A stretch of 64,000 nucleotides of DNA from Deinobacterium chartae (GTDB lineage Bacteria > Deinococcota > Deinococci > Deinococcales > Deinococcaceae). The DNA is taken from positions 1 through 64,000 of the forward strand of contig NZ_JACHHG010000011.1 of assembly GCF_014202645.1 (NCBI RefSeq), read 5' to 3'. Below, in pieces: positions 1 to 8,308 of the stretch (position 1 is the first letter of the stretch; each line of letters begins with the position of its first letter). The notes under the pieces were generated by a model. The model did not search any database and was not told the origin of the DNA. It worked only from the letters and a program-made list of their open reading frames with translations. A program made the position numbers and the translations under genes.

Positions 1-104
1 ACAGGTTCGTTCGGTTGTCAATCTGCTCGCCCTGCCTCGCTTCCGCGCTCAGGGCGAAAAAGAGAATACACCCCAACACCAAAACTGTCAACACCTCCCC
101 ATGC

Positions 105-116
105 TAGCCTGATCGC
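105..116 (+). promoter_or_regulatory. Leaderless -10 box of the MoaD-MoaE gene
   Basis: TAGCCT at 105-110 is followed by six bases and then the ATG at 117. This TANNNT-N6-ATG arrangement recurs at many starts in this window and fits leaderless transcription. No Shine-Dalgarno sequence is visible. Bases 1-104 hold no recognisable gene. Confidence 0.5.
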
Positions 117-791
117 ATGAACGTCGAGGTCTTCCTTTTTGCGCGCCTGCGGCGCGAAGCCGGACGCGAAACCCTGCCCCTCGAGCTGCCCGCAGGAGCC
201 ACCGTGCGCGAAGCGGCCCTCGAGGTGGAGCGCCAGTGCGGTCTTTCGTTGCGCGGCTGCATGGCAGCGGTGAACGAACGCTACGCTTCGCCGCAGCAGC
301 CGCTCAGCAACGGGGATCAACTGGCCTTTCTTCCTCCGGTCGCCGGAGGTTCGCACGATGACGTGTGGTGCGTGCTGACACCCGAGCCCCTCGGGCTCGA
401 GGCAGCCAGGGCCTTGCTGACCCGGCCCGAGTGGGGTGCGCAGGCCTTCTTCTCGGGAACCGTGCGCAGCCCCAACCGCGGTGAAGAGGTGCTGTACCTC
501 GAGTACGAGGCTTACGCGCCGATGGCGCTCAAGGTCATGCAGGAGTGCGCAGAAGCGGCCCGAGAGAAGTACGGGACCCTGGGCGTTTATATCGCCCACC
601 GCACCGGACGGCTGTACCCGGGCGAGGTCAGCATCGTGGTCGGAACCGGGAGTCCGCATCGGCGGGCTGCCCTCGAGGCCTGCGACCTGCTGATCGAGCG
701 GCTCAAGGCCGAACTGCCGGTTTGGAAGCTCGAGCGAACCGCTGCGGGCGAAAGCTGGGTCGAGGGACAGACCGGAGCAGAAACGCTCTGA
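117..791 (+). CDS. moaE: MoaD-MoaE fusion, molybdopterin synthase
   Basis: A 224-residue protein with both molybdopterin synthase subunits in one chain. Residues 1-80 are a MoaD ubiquitin-fold sulfur carrier ending in PPVAGG. Residues 82-224 are MoaE, with the family pattern FFSGTVRSPNRG, LEYEAYAPMA, HRTGRLYPGE and the PVWKLE region. The enzyme converts cyclic pyranopterin monophosphate to molybdopterin in moco synthesis, in the cytoplasm. The MoaD Gly-Gly must normally be a free C-terminus to become a thiocarboxylate, but here it is internal, so processing or an alternative sulfur route is implied (inference). The gene stands alone and converges on the PrsW gene across a shared hairpin. No other moco gene is in the window. 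Confidence 0.93.
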   Translation: MNVEVFLFARLRREAGRETLPLELPAGATVREAALEVERQCGLSLRGCMAAVNERYASPQQPLSNGDQLAFLPPVAGGSHDDVWCVLTPEPLGLEAARALLTRPEWGAQAFFSGTVRSPNRGEEVLYLEYEAYAPMALKVMQECAEAAREKYGTLGVYIAHRTGRLYPGEVSIVVGTGSPHRRAALEACDLLIERLKAELPVWKLERTAAGESWVEGQTGAETL

Positions 792-806
792 CTTTCTTCT
801 ATGCGA

Positions 807-840
807 GAAGGAGCGTGTACCACAGCACACGCTCCTTCTT
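807..840. terminator. Bidirectional intrinsic terminator
   Basis: A 12-bp perfect stem (807-818 with 827-838) lies between two convergent genes, with T-rich bases on the right and A-rich bases on the left. It probably ends both transcripts. Confidence 0.7.
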
Positions 841-869
841 CGCTTGGCAACCTGCCTGTTTTGGGCGCT

Positions 870-1565
870 TCAGGGCTCTCCGAGCGCATCGGTTCGAGGC
901 GAAACTTTCTGCTGACGATGACGCGAGTCGTTCAGCGGCAACTCGGTCATGCGGTAGAAGTTGCGGGTCAGCAGGATCATCACCAGCAGCAGCAGCGCCA
1001 TGGGCACAACCATCCAGACGCTGAACTGTTGCAGCAGCACCAGGTTGAACGCGGCGTGCAGCACCATGCTCAGCCCCAACCAGCGCTGGATCACGCCCCG
1101 CTTGCCCTCAAACTTCTTGACGGCCATCGCAAAGCCCCAGGGCATCGCGAACAGCACGTGCCCCAGCGTCGTGAGCACCCCGCGCAGCAGGGCGACCTCG
1201 AGCCCGTAGCGCAGGCCGTACAGCAGGTTCTCGAGGAAGGCAAAACCCAGCGCGGCCGTCGCGGCGTACACCAGCCCGTCCGAGGGCAGGTCAAAGTGCT
1301 TGTCCCGGTAGATGGTGCTGGCCGCGAGGTACTTGACCGCCTCCTCGATAATGCCGCTGAGCGCGTAGAGCACGATCAGGCTGGAGAAGAACGAGCGCAG
1401 GCTGAATTCGAACAGGGCCGCCAGCACAAAGGCCATGGCTCCGTAGAAGAAAGTGCGCAGCAGCAGCCGGCGTGGCTCCGGGTCCGGATCGAGGCGTTCA
1501 AAAAACCAGAACCAGAAGGCCACCGGGATCAGGCTGAGCGCCAGCAGGGCCAGGAACTGAAGCAT
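870..1565 (-). CDS. PrsW-family intramembrane metalloprotease
   Basis: A 231-residue, strongly hydrophobic protein with about seven to eight membrane segments. The PrsW/CAAX-protease-like signature is visible: EEAVK near residue 75 in the segment SGIIEEAVKYLA, then FAFLEN near residue 112, HVLFA near residue 142 and HAAFN near residue 180. These supply the Glu and His residues expected of the metal site. In Bacillus the family cleaves anti-sigma factors; the target here is unknown. It starts 5 bases after the ruvC stop, so the two are probably co-transcribed, with ruvC first. A YhgE- or sigma-related substrate cannot be inferred from the neighbours. Confidence 0.85.
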   Translation of the reverse strand: MLQFLALLALSLIPVAFWFWFFERLDPDPEPRRLLLRTFFYGAMAFVLAALFEFSLRSFFSSLIVLYALSGIIEEAVKYLAASTIYRDKHFDLPSDGLVYAATAALGFAFLENLLYGLRYGLEVALLRGVLTTLGHVLFAMPWGFAMAVKKFEGKRGVIQRWLGLSMVLHAAFNLVLLQQFSVWMVVPMALLLLVMILLTRNFYRMTELPLNDSRHRQQKVSPRTDALGEP

Positions 1566-1570
1566 GGGGC

Positions 1571-2059
1571 TCAGCGCACCAGGGCAGTGGGCATCCGGCG
1601 GCTGGCCAGATGGGTGAGGGCCAGCGCCAGCGCGTCGGCGGCGTGCGAGGTGCTCAGTTCGCGCAGCCCCAGGGTCGCTTTGACCATGTAGATCACCTGA
1701 GCTTTCTCGGCGCGGCCCGCACCGACCAGTGCCTGCTTGACCTGCATGGGACCGTAGGTGAAAACCGGCACCCCCGCCTGAGCGCAGGCCAGCTGGATCA
1801 CGCCGACCGCCTGTCCGACCTTGAAGGCCACGTCCGCCTGCTTGCGCAGGTACTGGTCCTCGAGGGACACCGCCTCGGGGCGGTGCGTCCGCAGGGTCGA
1901 GCTGACCGCGTCGTACAGCCGCCCGAGGCGCTCGGGCAGGATCAGGCTTGCCGGAGTCACGATGCAGTCGTGGTACAGGTGCCTCGAGCGGCGTCCCTCT
2001 TCCACCACCACACCCAGGCCCAGGTTGGCCAGTCCCGGGTCTATGCCGAGCACGATCAT
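1571..2059 (-). CDS. ruvC: RuvC Holliday junction resolvase
   Basis: A 162-residue endonuclease of the RNase-H-like fold that cuts Holliday junctions at RuvAB-bound crossovers. The acidic residues are present: Asp in VLGIDPG at the N-terminus, Glu in SLEDQY near residue 62, and the late acidic cluster in SHAADALALA. Length fits the family. The start at 2059 is preferred over a longer frame beginning at 2086, because the extra nine residues have no homology feel and a TATGCT box lies exactly six bases upstream of this ATG. The gene leads a two-gene unit with the PrsW gene. Confidence 0.95.
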   Translation of the reverse strand: MIVLGIDPGLANLGLGVVVEEGRRSRHLYHDCIVTPASLILPERLGRLYDAVSSTLRTHRPEAVSLEDQYLRKQADVAFKVGQAVGVIQLACAQAGVPVFTYGPMQVKQALVGAGRAEKAQVIYMVKATLGLRELSTSHAADALALALTHLASRRMPTALVR

Positions 2060-2071
2060 ACGGTCAGCATA
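2060..2071 (-). promoter_or_regulatory. Leaderless -10 box of ruvC
   Basis: On the minus strand TATGCT (2071-2066) is followed by six bases and the ruvC ATG at 2059. This decides the start codon and fits leaderless transcription. Confidence 0.55.
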
Positions 2072-2149
2072 GCAGACAAAACGCATAAACCGCGGTGGGT
2101 ACGCGTAATTTGTTAGTTTTCTTATGCCAAACGCCCGCTCGAAGAACGC

Positions 2150-2180
2150 CAGAGGCGGCGGGGATTCCCCGCCGCCTCTG
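2150..2180. terminator. Strong GC-rich hairpin after the A-type carrier gene
   Basis: A 14-bp perfect stem (2150-2163 with 2167-2180) with a 3-base loop lies just past the stop of the minus-strand A-type carrier gene. A clear T-tract is lacking, so it may act as a terminator or an mRNA 3' stabiliser. Confidence 0.55.
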
Positions 2181-2195
2181 CAAGTTTGGCCGAGT

Positions 2196-2576
2196 TCAGG
2201 CGCTGGTGCTGCAACCGCCGCTGCCCTCGGGCACGTTCGCGCCGTCGGTACGGAAGCTGTGGCCGCAACCGCAGGACGAGGTGGCGTTCGGGTTGTGAAC
2301 GGTGAAACCGCCGCCCATCATGTTCTCGACGTAGTCCACCTGAGAGCCGCGCAGCAGATCGAGGCTCATGCGATCGACCATCAGGCGCACGCCGCGATCC
2401 ACGACGACGGTGTCGCCCTCGAGTTCGCGGTCGTCGATGGCCATTCCGTACTGGTAACCGCTGCAGCCGCCGCTCTTGATAAAGACGCGGACGCCCGCAT
2501 TGGGCTTGTTGTTGCGCGCGAGGATCTCCAGGGCCTTGGCGGCTCCGGCTTCGCTGATGGAGATCGGCATATCCAT
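2196..2576 (-). CDS. A-type iron-sulfur carrier (IscA/ErpA/HesB family)
   Basis: A 126-residue HesB-like protein that carries or transfers Fe-S clusters to apoproteins. The three cluster-ligand cysteines are visible: CSGYQYGM near residue 38 and CGCG near residue 102. [10 protein letters not shown] precedes the second motif as expected. About 20 extra residues follow CGCG (including a further Cys), which is longer than IscA of E. coli. The start at 2576 is supported by a TAGGCT box six bases upstream. No isc or suf genes are adjacent, so assignment to ErpA, SufA or IscA is open. Confidence 0.92.
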   Translation of the reverse strand: MDMPISISEAGAAKALEILARNNKPNAGVRVFIKSGGCSGYQYGMAIDDRELEGDTVVVDRGVRLMVDRMSLDLLRGSQVDYVENMMGGGFTVHNPNATSSCGCGHSFRTDGANVPEGSGGCSTSA

Positions 2577-2588
2577 GACTCGAGCCTA
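2577..2588 (-). promoter_or_regulatory. Leaderless -10 box of the A-type carrier gene
   Basis: TAGGCT on the minus strand (2588-2583), then six bases, then ATG at 2576. Confidence 0.5.
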
Positions 2589-2670
2589 GCACCCGCCTCG
2601 AGGGGGGATGGTAAGGCGTACCACGACCCAGGCAGCGGCGCGGCAACCCCGCCTTATCCCCACGGCGTTT

Positions 2671-2682
2671 TAAGATAGCCGC
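2671..2682 (+). promoter_or_regulatory. Leaderless -10 box of the M24 peptidase gene
   Basis: TAAGAT at 2671-2676 is followed by AGCCGC and the ATG at 2683. No ribosome binding site is present. Confidence 0.55.
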
Positions 2683-3948
2683 ATGACCTCCTCCAGTGCT
2701 GCTACCTTCGAGCAACTTCAGGCCGAGCGCATCGAACAGATGCAACGTCTGCTGCAGGGCGCCGGACTTGACGGCTGGCTGATCTACGACTTTCGCGGCC
2801 TCAATCCGCACGCGACCAGCCTGCTGCGCATTCCCAGAGGTGCCCACCTGACCCGCCGTTACTTCGTATGGGTTCCGGCCAAGGGCCAGGCGGCCGTGCT
2901 GCACAACGCCATCGAGGGTGGAACCTGGGCCAAGGTCGGCGCGGCCCTCGAGCGCCGGGTGTGGTCCTCGCACAGCAACTTGCAAGTCCGCCTGGGTGAG
3001 ATTCTGCGCCCGGGCATGCGGGTGGCGATGGAGTATAGCCCCCAGGGAGCCGTGCCCTACGTCTCGGCGGTCGACGGCGGAACGCTCGAGCGCGTGCGGG
3101 GTTTTGGGGTGGACGTCGTGAGCAGCGCCGACCTGCTGCAGGGCTTTTTGACCTGGGACGAGCAGGACCTGGCCGCGCACCTCGAGGCGGTCGAGGTGCT
3201 GATGCGCGCCAAGGACGCAGCCTTTGAGCTGATTCACCGCCGCCTGCTCGCTGGCGGGCCGGTCACCGAGACCGAGGTGCAGTCGGAGATCCAACGGGTG
3301 ATCGAGGCGGCCGGCATGGACAGCGACCACCCGGTCAACGTCTCTTTCGGGGCGCACGCGGGAGATCCGCACTACGATCCGCAGCCGGGAGCCGACGCCA
3401 CCTTGCGGTGGGGCCAGTGCGTTCTGATCGACCTGTGGTGCCGCCGCGAGGGCCGCCCGTTCGCCGACGTGACCTGGATGGCCTTCGCGGGCGAGCCGGA
3501 TGCCGAGTTCCTGCAAACCTGGGAGGCGGTCAAGGCGGCGCGCGACGGCGCGGTAGCGCAGCTGCACGCGGACTTCGCACGCGGCCTCGAGGGCTGGGAG
3601 CTCGATGCGCGCGCCCGGGCCCTGCTGACCGAACGCGGGCACGGAGCGGCTTTCTTCCACCGTCTGGGCCACAGCCTGGGCACCGAGCAGGTACACGGCG
3701 CGGGAGCCAACCTCGACGACCTCGAGACCCACGACACCCGCCGCCTGCTGGCCGGAACCGCCGTGACCGTGGAGCCGGGCGCTTACTACGCCGAGCGGGG
3801 TTACGGCGTGCGCAGCGAGATCAACGTGTACCTGTCGCCCGAGGGCCCGGTGGTCACCACGCCCGCCCAGGACTACCCCTACGTGCTGGGGCGGGGCGAG
3901 TGGGAAGCGGTGCGGGCCCGCGCCCTCGGGGAAGCGCGCGCAGGCTGA
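2683..3948 (+). CDS. M24-family metallopeptidase (Xaa-Pro aminopeptidase-like)
   Basis: A 421-residue pita-bread-fold peptidase. Five metal ligands can be placed in order: Asp in VLIDLW, Asp in FADVTWM, His in RLGHSLG, Glu in VEPGAYY and Glu in VRSEIN. The N-terminal 160 residues form the creatinase-like domain. The likely role is removal of N-terminal residues next to proline from peptides, in the cytoplasm. An SDR gene follows 30 bases downstream with its own ribosome binding site, so the two probably form an operon. Substrate preference cannot be read from sequence. Confidence 0.88.
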   Translation: MTSSSAATFEQLQAERIEQMQRLLQGAGLDGWLIYDFRGLNPHATSLLRIPRGAHLTRRYFVWVPAKGQAAVLHNAIEGGTWAKVGAALERRVWSSHSNLQVRLGEILRPGMRVAMEYSPQGAVPYVSAVDGGTLERVRGFGVDVVSSADLLQGFLTWDEQDLAAHLEAVEVLMRAKDAAFELIHRRLLAGGPVTETEVQSEIQRVIEAAGMDSDHPVNVSFGAHAGDPHYDPQPGADATLRWGQCVLIDLWCRREGRPFADVTWMAFAGEPDAEFLQTWEAVKAARDGAVAQLHADFARGLEGWELDARARALLTERGHGAAFFHRLGHSLGTEQVHGAGANLDDLETHDTRRLLAGTAVTVEPGAYYAERGYGVRSEINVYLSPEGPVVTTPAQDYPYVLGRGEWEAVRARALGEARAG

Positions 3949-3978
3949 TCGGCACGGCGGGGCCGAACAGGAGACCGT

Positions 3979-4671
3979 ATGGAAGAGCGGCTGCACGGAC
4001 GCAAGATCATCGTGACCGGTGCGGGCGGGGCGCTCGCCACCGCCGTGAACCGCGCGCTGCATCGGGCCGGGGCCGAACTGGTGCTGGTGGATCACGGTGA
4101 CAATGCCCGGCGTGCCGTCCAGGCCCTGGGCGCTGGGGTCGCAGTTACCGCCGATCTTGGCACGCCCGAAGGTGCCCGCGTCCTCGAGGCACACGCCGAG
4201 GGAGCTTACGGGCTGGTGCACACCGTGGGCGGCTTTGCCAGCAGCCCGGTTCTCGAGGCCCCGCCCGAGCAGTTGCGTGCCCTGTTCGTCCTGAATTTCG
4301 ACACGCTGTTTCACGCGGTGCGGGCGGTGGTGCCCGCCATGGTGCGTGCGGGCGCGGGGCGGGTCATCGGGGTCAGCGCGGGGCAGGCTTACCGCGGTGA
4401 GGGCAAGAACGCCGCGCTGTACACGGCCTCCAAGAGTGCCGTGGCCGCGCTGCTGCGCTCGCTGGACGCCGAATTGGCCGGAACCGGAGTCGGTGCGGGC
4501 GTGCTGTACCCGATGGGCACGATCGATACCCCGGCCAACCGCGCGGCCATGCCCGGCAGCGACCCGGAACGCTGGATTGACCCCGGGGAACTGGCGCGCG
4601 CCGCCCTGTTCATGCTGAGCGCTCCGGAACAGGGCCGGGTGCGCGAACTGGCGGTTCACCCGCCGCGCTAG
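3979..4671 (+). CDS. SDR-family NAD(P)-dependent oxidoreductase
   Basis: A 230-residue short-chain dehydrogenase/reductase. The N-terminal cofactor loop is seen as VTGAGGALA (the usual TGxxxGxG is slightly altered) and the active-site YTASK near residue 153, with Ser in GVSAGQAY upstream. An AGGAGA ribosome binding site precedes the ATG. It follows the M24 peptidase gene closely and is probably co-transcribed. The substrate is unknown; Leu-Val-Asp after the first strand hints at NAD rather than NADP use, which is only inference. Confidence 0.87.
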   Translation: MEERLHGRKIIVTGAGGALATAVNRALHRAGAELVLVDHGDNARRAVQALGAGVAVTADLGTPEGARVLEAHAEGAYGLVHTVGGFASSPVLEAPPEQLRALFVLNFDTLFHAVRAVVPAMVRAGAGRVIGVSAGQAYRGEGKNAALYTASKSAVAALLRSLDAELAGTGVGAGVLYPMGTIDTPANRAAMPGSDPERWIDPGELARAALFMLSAPEQGRVRELAVHPPR

Positions 4672-4810
4672 TGGCGGGGTGGACATCCAGGTGCCTGCAG
4701 AACACCACAGCGCGCCCCCGACGGCTTCACGGCCTGTCTTGGGGCACGCCTCCGGCCCGCACCGGACCATTTTTGGTGATCCGGTCACAAGGCTCATGCG
4801 CTTCAGTTGA

Positions 4811-4856
4811 TATAGTGGGTCCACTTTTCCGGCCCTCCGGGACCGAAAGGGGATAC
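4811..4856 (+). promoter_or_regulatory. Promoter and ribosome binding site of the acyltransferase gene
   Basis: TATAGT at 4811-4816 is a good -10 candidate and GAAAGGGG lies 5 bases before the ATG at 4857. No clear -35 is seen. The 185-base gap from 4672 otherwise contains no gene. Confidence 0.4.
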
Positions 4857-5735
4857 ATGCCCTGGTTGAAGCCCGCCCCGATTGCTCCTGACGCCTCGAA
4901 CGCCTTTGATGCGTTCCTCGAGGACCTTGAGCGTCAGCTTGAGAATCCCGAGACCGACCGCAACCTGCTGACCCGCGAACTGCTGGCGCAGTTCGTGTAC
5001 GGCCGCAGCTACGCGGAACTCGAGGCCAGCCTGCCGCTGGTTGCCCTGCAGCTTGACCCCCGCAACGTCACCCTCGAGGCCGAGTATTACGCGGCCACCG
5101 ATCCCGAGCGCTTCGCACGGGTCAAGCCGCTGCTGTGGCTGTGGAAGTGTTTCGACCTCTCCCCTGCGGGCCAGAACGCCACCTTTGGCATCGCCCTGCG
5201 GCGGGTGCTGGCACGGTTCATCTTCAAGCGGGTGGGACGCAACTTCAAGGCGTGGCAGGGCGTGGAGTTCTCGGTGGGCTACAACATGGAAGTCGGCGAT
5301 GACGTGGTCGTTCACCGCAACGTGCTGCTCGACGACATCGGCGGCATCGTCCTCGAGGACGGGGCTTCGGTCAGCGATTACGTCAACATCTACAGCCACA
5401 CGCACTCGGTGCTCGACTCGCCGGACGTGACCCTGAAAAAGACCGTGATCGGGCGCGGGGTGCGCATCACCTACCACGCGACGGTGCTGGCGGGCAGCGT
5501 GATCTCGGACGACGCCATGATCGCGACCGGAGCGCTGGTGACTCACCCGGTGGAGCCGCACGCCATCGCCATGGGTGTCCCGGCCAAGGTCACACGCCTG
5601 AAGCTGCGCGAGCCGCGCGGCGGGTACGTGGTGGACAGCCGCGTTCAGACGCAAACCGAAACCCGCAAGGGCAACCCGGACTTTCCGGAGCCCACCCCGG
5701 TACAGACCCGGCCGGTCCCGATCAAAGTCAAGTAA
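4857..5735 (+). CDS. Acyltransferase with left-handed beta-helix (hexapeptide repeat)
   Basis: A 292-residue protein. Residues 1-135 are mostly helical and unrecognised; about residues 135-245 are hexapeptide repeats (GDDVVVHRNV, DIGGIVLEDGASVSDYVNI, IGRGVRITYHATVLAGSVI, ending AMGVPAKV) of the maltose/galactoside O-acetyltransferase type. SHTHS carries the likely catalytic His. It would transfer an acetyl or acyl group to a sugar or other acceptor. The start is set by GAAAGGGG upstream; a longer open frame runs through the promoter region. A hairpin ends the gene at 5748. Confidence 0.82.
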   Translation: MPWLKPAPIAPDASNAFDAFLEDLERQLENPETDRNLLTRELLAQFVYGRSYAELEASLPLVALQLDPRNVTLEAEYYAATDPERFARVKPLLWLWKCFDLSPAGQNATFGIALRRVLARFIFKRVGRNFKAWQGVEFSVGYNMEVGDDVVVHRNVLLDDIGGIVLEDGASVSDYVNIYSHTHSVLDSPDVTLKKTVIGRGVRITYHATVLAGSVISDDAMIATGALVTHPVEPHAIAMGVPAKVTRLKLREPRGGYVVDSRVQTQTETRKGNPDFPEPTPVQTRPVPIKVK

Positions 5736-5747
5736 CCTGTTTTTTGC

Positions 5748-5776
5748 ACGGCCCGCCCGACCTTGGGCGGGCCGTA
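5748..5776. terminator. Intrinsic hairpin after the acyltransferase gene
   Basis: An inverted repeat of roughly 11 bp (CGGCCCGCCC with its complement) flanks a 5-base loop, preceded by a T-run at 5740-5745. It also rules out the upstream in-frame start of the next gene. Confidence 0.5.
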
Positions 5777-5779
5777 TGT

Positions 5780-5792
5780 TAGCTTTGGGGCC
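5780..5792 (+). promoter_or_regulatory. Leaderless -10 box of the cyclo-ligase-like gene
   Basis: TAGCTT at 5780-5785, then seven bases, then ATG at 5793. Confidence 0.45.
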
Positions 5793-6365
5793 ATGAGTGT
5801 GCCCCTGCGTCCCGGTGACCTGCGCGAGCAGGTCTGGAACGATCTGCTGCGCGCCCGGGCCGCTGCGTACCCGCTGCCGCCGCACGGGCACCACCCGAAC
5901 TTTCGTGGGGCGAGGGCTGCCTGTGAACGGCTGTTCCGCGAAGCCCACCTCGAGCGGGCGGCGGCGCTGCTGATCGGCCCCGAAGCGGCCCTGCTGGCCG
6001 CCCGTCAGGCCGCCCTCGAGGCCGGCCTGGTCCTGATCGTGCCGGATCCGAAGCGCGAGGGACGCTACTGGCGGCTACGGGACCTGCCGCGCTCGGCCGC
6101 CCAGCTACGCAACCTCGAGGCACACGGCGAGGCGGGAGATCCGCTCGAGGCCCGGGCGGCGGTGCTGGCCTGCGTAGCGGTCTCGGAGAAGTTCGAGCGG
6201 CTCTCCAAGGGCTTTGGTTGGGGGCACGCGGGCAGCGGCCTCGAGGTGCCCGAGTACACGGTGGCCCACCCGATCATGCTGCGTCCGGCCCTGGGCTGCG
6301 CGCCCGACTCGCGGGTGGCCGGATACGCCACGCCGGGTGAATTCAGGGGCCGCCCGCTGGAATGA
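5793..6365 (+). CDS. 5-formyltetrahydrofolate cyclo-ligase-like protein (MTHFSD type)
   Basis: A 190-residue protein matching the cyclo-ligase fold of the archaeal/MTHFSD branch. Visible are PHGHHPNFRGARAACERL near residue 30, the Rossmann-like strand GLVLIVPDP near residue 78, and LSKGFGWGHAGSGL near residue 140, equivalent to the phosphate-binding GxGxGYxD region. Canonical enzymes convert 5-formyl-THF to methenyl-THF with ATP; this branch is less well characterised, so activity is inferred. It starts at 5793 because the earlier ATG lies in a terminator. Neighbours give no pathway clue. Confidence 0.68.
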   Translation: MSVPLRPGDLREQVWNDLLRARAAAYPLPPHGHHPNFRGARAACERLFREAHLERAAALLIGPEAALLAARQAALEAGLVLIVPDPKREGRYWRLRDLPRSAAQLRNLEAHGEAGDPLEARAAVLACVAVSEKFERLSKGFGWGHAGSGLEVPEYTVAHPIMLRPALGCAPDSRVAGYATPGEFRGRPLE

Positions 6366-6392
6366 CGCGAGCAGCCCCCGGAGCGGCGTTTC

Positions 6393-6881
6393 TCAGCTGG
6401 GACGGCGCTCGACCCGGCACACGTCGGCAGCGACATAACCGCCGCCGTAGGTCCAGTTGACCAGCACGGTCTCACTGCCCTTGCGCACGATCTGGTTGGT
6501 GCTGTTGTCCGGGTTGCTGAGTTCCACCGCGTAACCGGCGCGCTTGAGCGCGTCGCTGAAGCGGAGGATCAGCACCAGCGCATCGGAGGCTTCCTTCCAG
6601 ATCACGTGTTCCTGCGCGGCGCAGCGCAGCGCGCTGCCTGCCAGGCCCGCGTTGACCAGCGCGTCGAGCTGGGGCAGGTCGGCGAGGTCTTGTGCTCCTT
6701 CGGGAAAAGGAACACCCACAAAGATCTTCGAGGAGCCGGCCGGGCCCTTGGCCAGGGCGGCGCGCTCCTCGAGGGTGACGGGGGCGGGCGAAGTGGAAAC
6801 CGGCGCAGTGGACGAGGTCGCCGCAGGCGCGCAGGCGGTCAGGGTCAGGGCGGCCACCAGGGCCAGTCGGGCATTGTTCAC
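6393..6881 (-). CDS. Predicted lipoprotein, function unknown
   Basis: A 162-residue protein with a signal peptide ending in the lipobox LTAC (Cys near residue 17), then a Thr/Ser/Pro/Ala-rich linker and a small folded domain from about residue 40. Two further Cys (LRCAAQ and DVCRV) could form a disulfide. I do not recognise the domain; the YGGGYVAADVC ending suggests a beta-rich fold. It would be anchored in the cell envelope. It converges on the cyclo-ligase-like gene. Confidence 0.75.
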   Translation of the reverse strand: MNNARLALVAALTLTACAPAATSSTAPVSTSPAPVTLEERAALAKGPAGSSKIFVGVPFPEGAQDLADLPQLDALVNAGLAGSALRCAAQEHVIWKEASDALVLILRFSDALKRAGYAVELSNPDNSTNQIVRKGSETVLVNWTYGGGYVAADVCRVERRPS

Positions 6882-6941
6882 GCGCGAAGTCTAACACGGC
6901 TCTCTGAGACTTCTCAGACCCGCCCGCCTCTGCGGGTCCGC

Positions 6942-7334
6942 TCAGGCGGGAGAAACGCCCGCCCAGGCCTGCTCGAGGGCCGAGAGGGCCTCGGCGACCG
7001 GCAGGGTCCACACCCCGGCCTCGCCGCGCTCGAAAGCATCCCGCCAGATGCGGTAGCCCTCGCCGTCGCCGTGCGGGTACGGATCGTGCCCGAGCAGTTC
7101 GGTCACGCTGGCCTCAAGGGCCTGCTCGGCGAACGGCAGGTGCCCGATGCTGCTGCCCGGCGTACCGCCGGGCCCGCGCAGATCGAGTCCCTCGAGGCTG
7201 ACGTGCACGATGGTGCCCAGCGTTCGGTGAGTTTCGGCCTTCAGGACCCGCAGGACAGATTCTTCCTCGCCGGGACGGGTATGGTAACTCCAGACCTGTC
7301 CGGCCACGTAGCGCGAATGTGCCGGTTCGAGCAT
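6942..7334 (-). CDS. Conserved hypothetical protein
   Basis: A 130-residue soluble protein of unknown function. The N-terminal half is beta-like (YVAGQVWSYHTRPGEEESVLRV, then GTIVHVSLEGL); the C-terminal half contains YRIWRDAFERGEAGVWTLPVAEAL. There is no signal peptide and no catalytic motif that I recognise. A very strong AGGAGGGG ribosome binding site lies 3 bases before the ATG. A TATACT box (minus strand, about 7372-7367) gives it its own promoter 3' of the DsbA-like gene. Confidence 0.75.
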   Translation of the reverse strand: MLEPAHSRYVAGQVWSYHTRPGEEESVLRVLKAETHRTLGTIVHVSLEGLDLRGPGGTPGSSIGHLPFAEQALEASVTELLGHDPYPHGDGEGYRIWRDAFERGEAGVWTLPVAEALSALEQAWAGVSPA

Positions 7335-7378
7335 GACCCCTCCTTGGTTTCAGACTTTTTAGCTCAGTATACGGTGCC

Positions 7379-8308
7379 TCAGCGCCGTTCAAAAGCGCCG
7401 GCCATGCGCACGAAGCGCCCGTAGGCCGCCGTGTCGTAGGGGTCGGGCAGCAGAAACGGTCCGACGAACACGCTGGGCGTTCCCTCGAGGCGCAGGCGTT
7501 CGGCGGCCTCGAGGTCGGCGCGGACCACGGCAGCGACCTGCGGGTCCTCGAGGCAGCGGGAAAACGCGCTCTCCTCGAGTTGCAGGCTGCGCGCCAGTTC
7601 CTGCGCACTCGCCTGGGCACCCCGTTCAAAGGCCAGGTCATGAAAGGCAAAAAACTGTCCCTGACGCGCGGCGCACTCGCTCCCCAGCGCCAGTGGCAGC
7701 GCGCGTGGGTGAATGCTGGTCAGCGGAAGCTGGCGGTAACTGAAGCGCGCCAGTCCGCTGTCAATCAGCTCGCGTTTGACGCTGGGCAGCACCTCGCGGT
7801 AGAGCTGGCGGCAGTAGGGGCACTCAAAGTCGCTGAACTCGCGGATGACCGGGCCAGCGCGCCCCAGCAGGTGGCGGTCACCCCCCACGTCCGGGTAGGC
7901 GCGCAGTGCCAGGGTGAAGCCGAGCTCGTCGTTCCAGTCGATCATCAGGTCAAACGACGCGCTCAGGCCGATGATCTGTGGGCCCTTGCCGATGAGCGTG
8001 GCCCGTGCCCGCTCGAGGTAGGCCTGAACGTCCGCCTGGGCGTCCGCATAACCGCTGGCGACGGCCAGCACCCGCGCGGCGGTGGCGGTGTCTCCTGCAG
8101 GGCCGTGATACTCGAGGCGCCACAGCAGGCCGTCTAACAGGGCCAGCTCGGCGCGGGCAGAGCCCAGGGTGAGGGTGGTTCCGGCCGGTGAAAGTCCGGC
8201 CCGCAGCGTCCGGGCGAGGTCAGTCGGAGGGCTGGAGATCTGGGCAGCGGCCCAAGAGGACAGCAGCAGGGCAGCGGCCGTGAGCAGTCGGGACAGCAGG
8301 GTGGGCAT
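7379..8308 (-). CDS. DsbA-like thioredoxin-fold protein, exported
   Basis: A 309-residue protein with a signal peptide (residues 1-22, ending SWAAAQ). Residues 23-140 are an unrecognised N-terminal domain. From about residue 145 it is a DsbA/DsbG-like thioredoxin domain with the active-site motif FECPYCRQ and the cis-proline loop TPSVFVG. It probably oxidises or reshuffles disulfides in exported proteins. Two extra Cys (SECAAR, FSRCLED) are also present. The family is common in Deinococcus. The start at 8308 has a typical hydrophobic leader; no strong ribosome binding site was found. Confidence 0.85.
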   Translation of the reverse strand: MPTLLSRLLTAAALLLSSWAAAQISSPPTDLARTLRAGLSPAGTTLTLGSARAELALLDGLLWRLEYHGPAGDTATAARVLAVASGYADAQADVQAYLERARATLIGKGPQIIGLSASFDLMIDWNDELGFTLALRAYPDVGGDRHLLGRAGPVIREFSDFECPYCRQLYREVLPSVKRELIDSGLARFSYRQLPLTSIHPRALPLALGSECAARQGQFFAFHDLAFERGAQASAQELARSLQLEESAFSRCLEDPQVAAVVRADLEAAERLRLEGTPSVFVGPFLLPDPYDTAAYGRFVRMAGAFERR

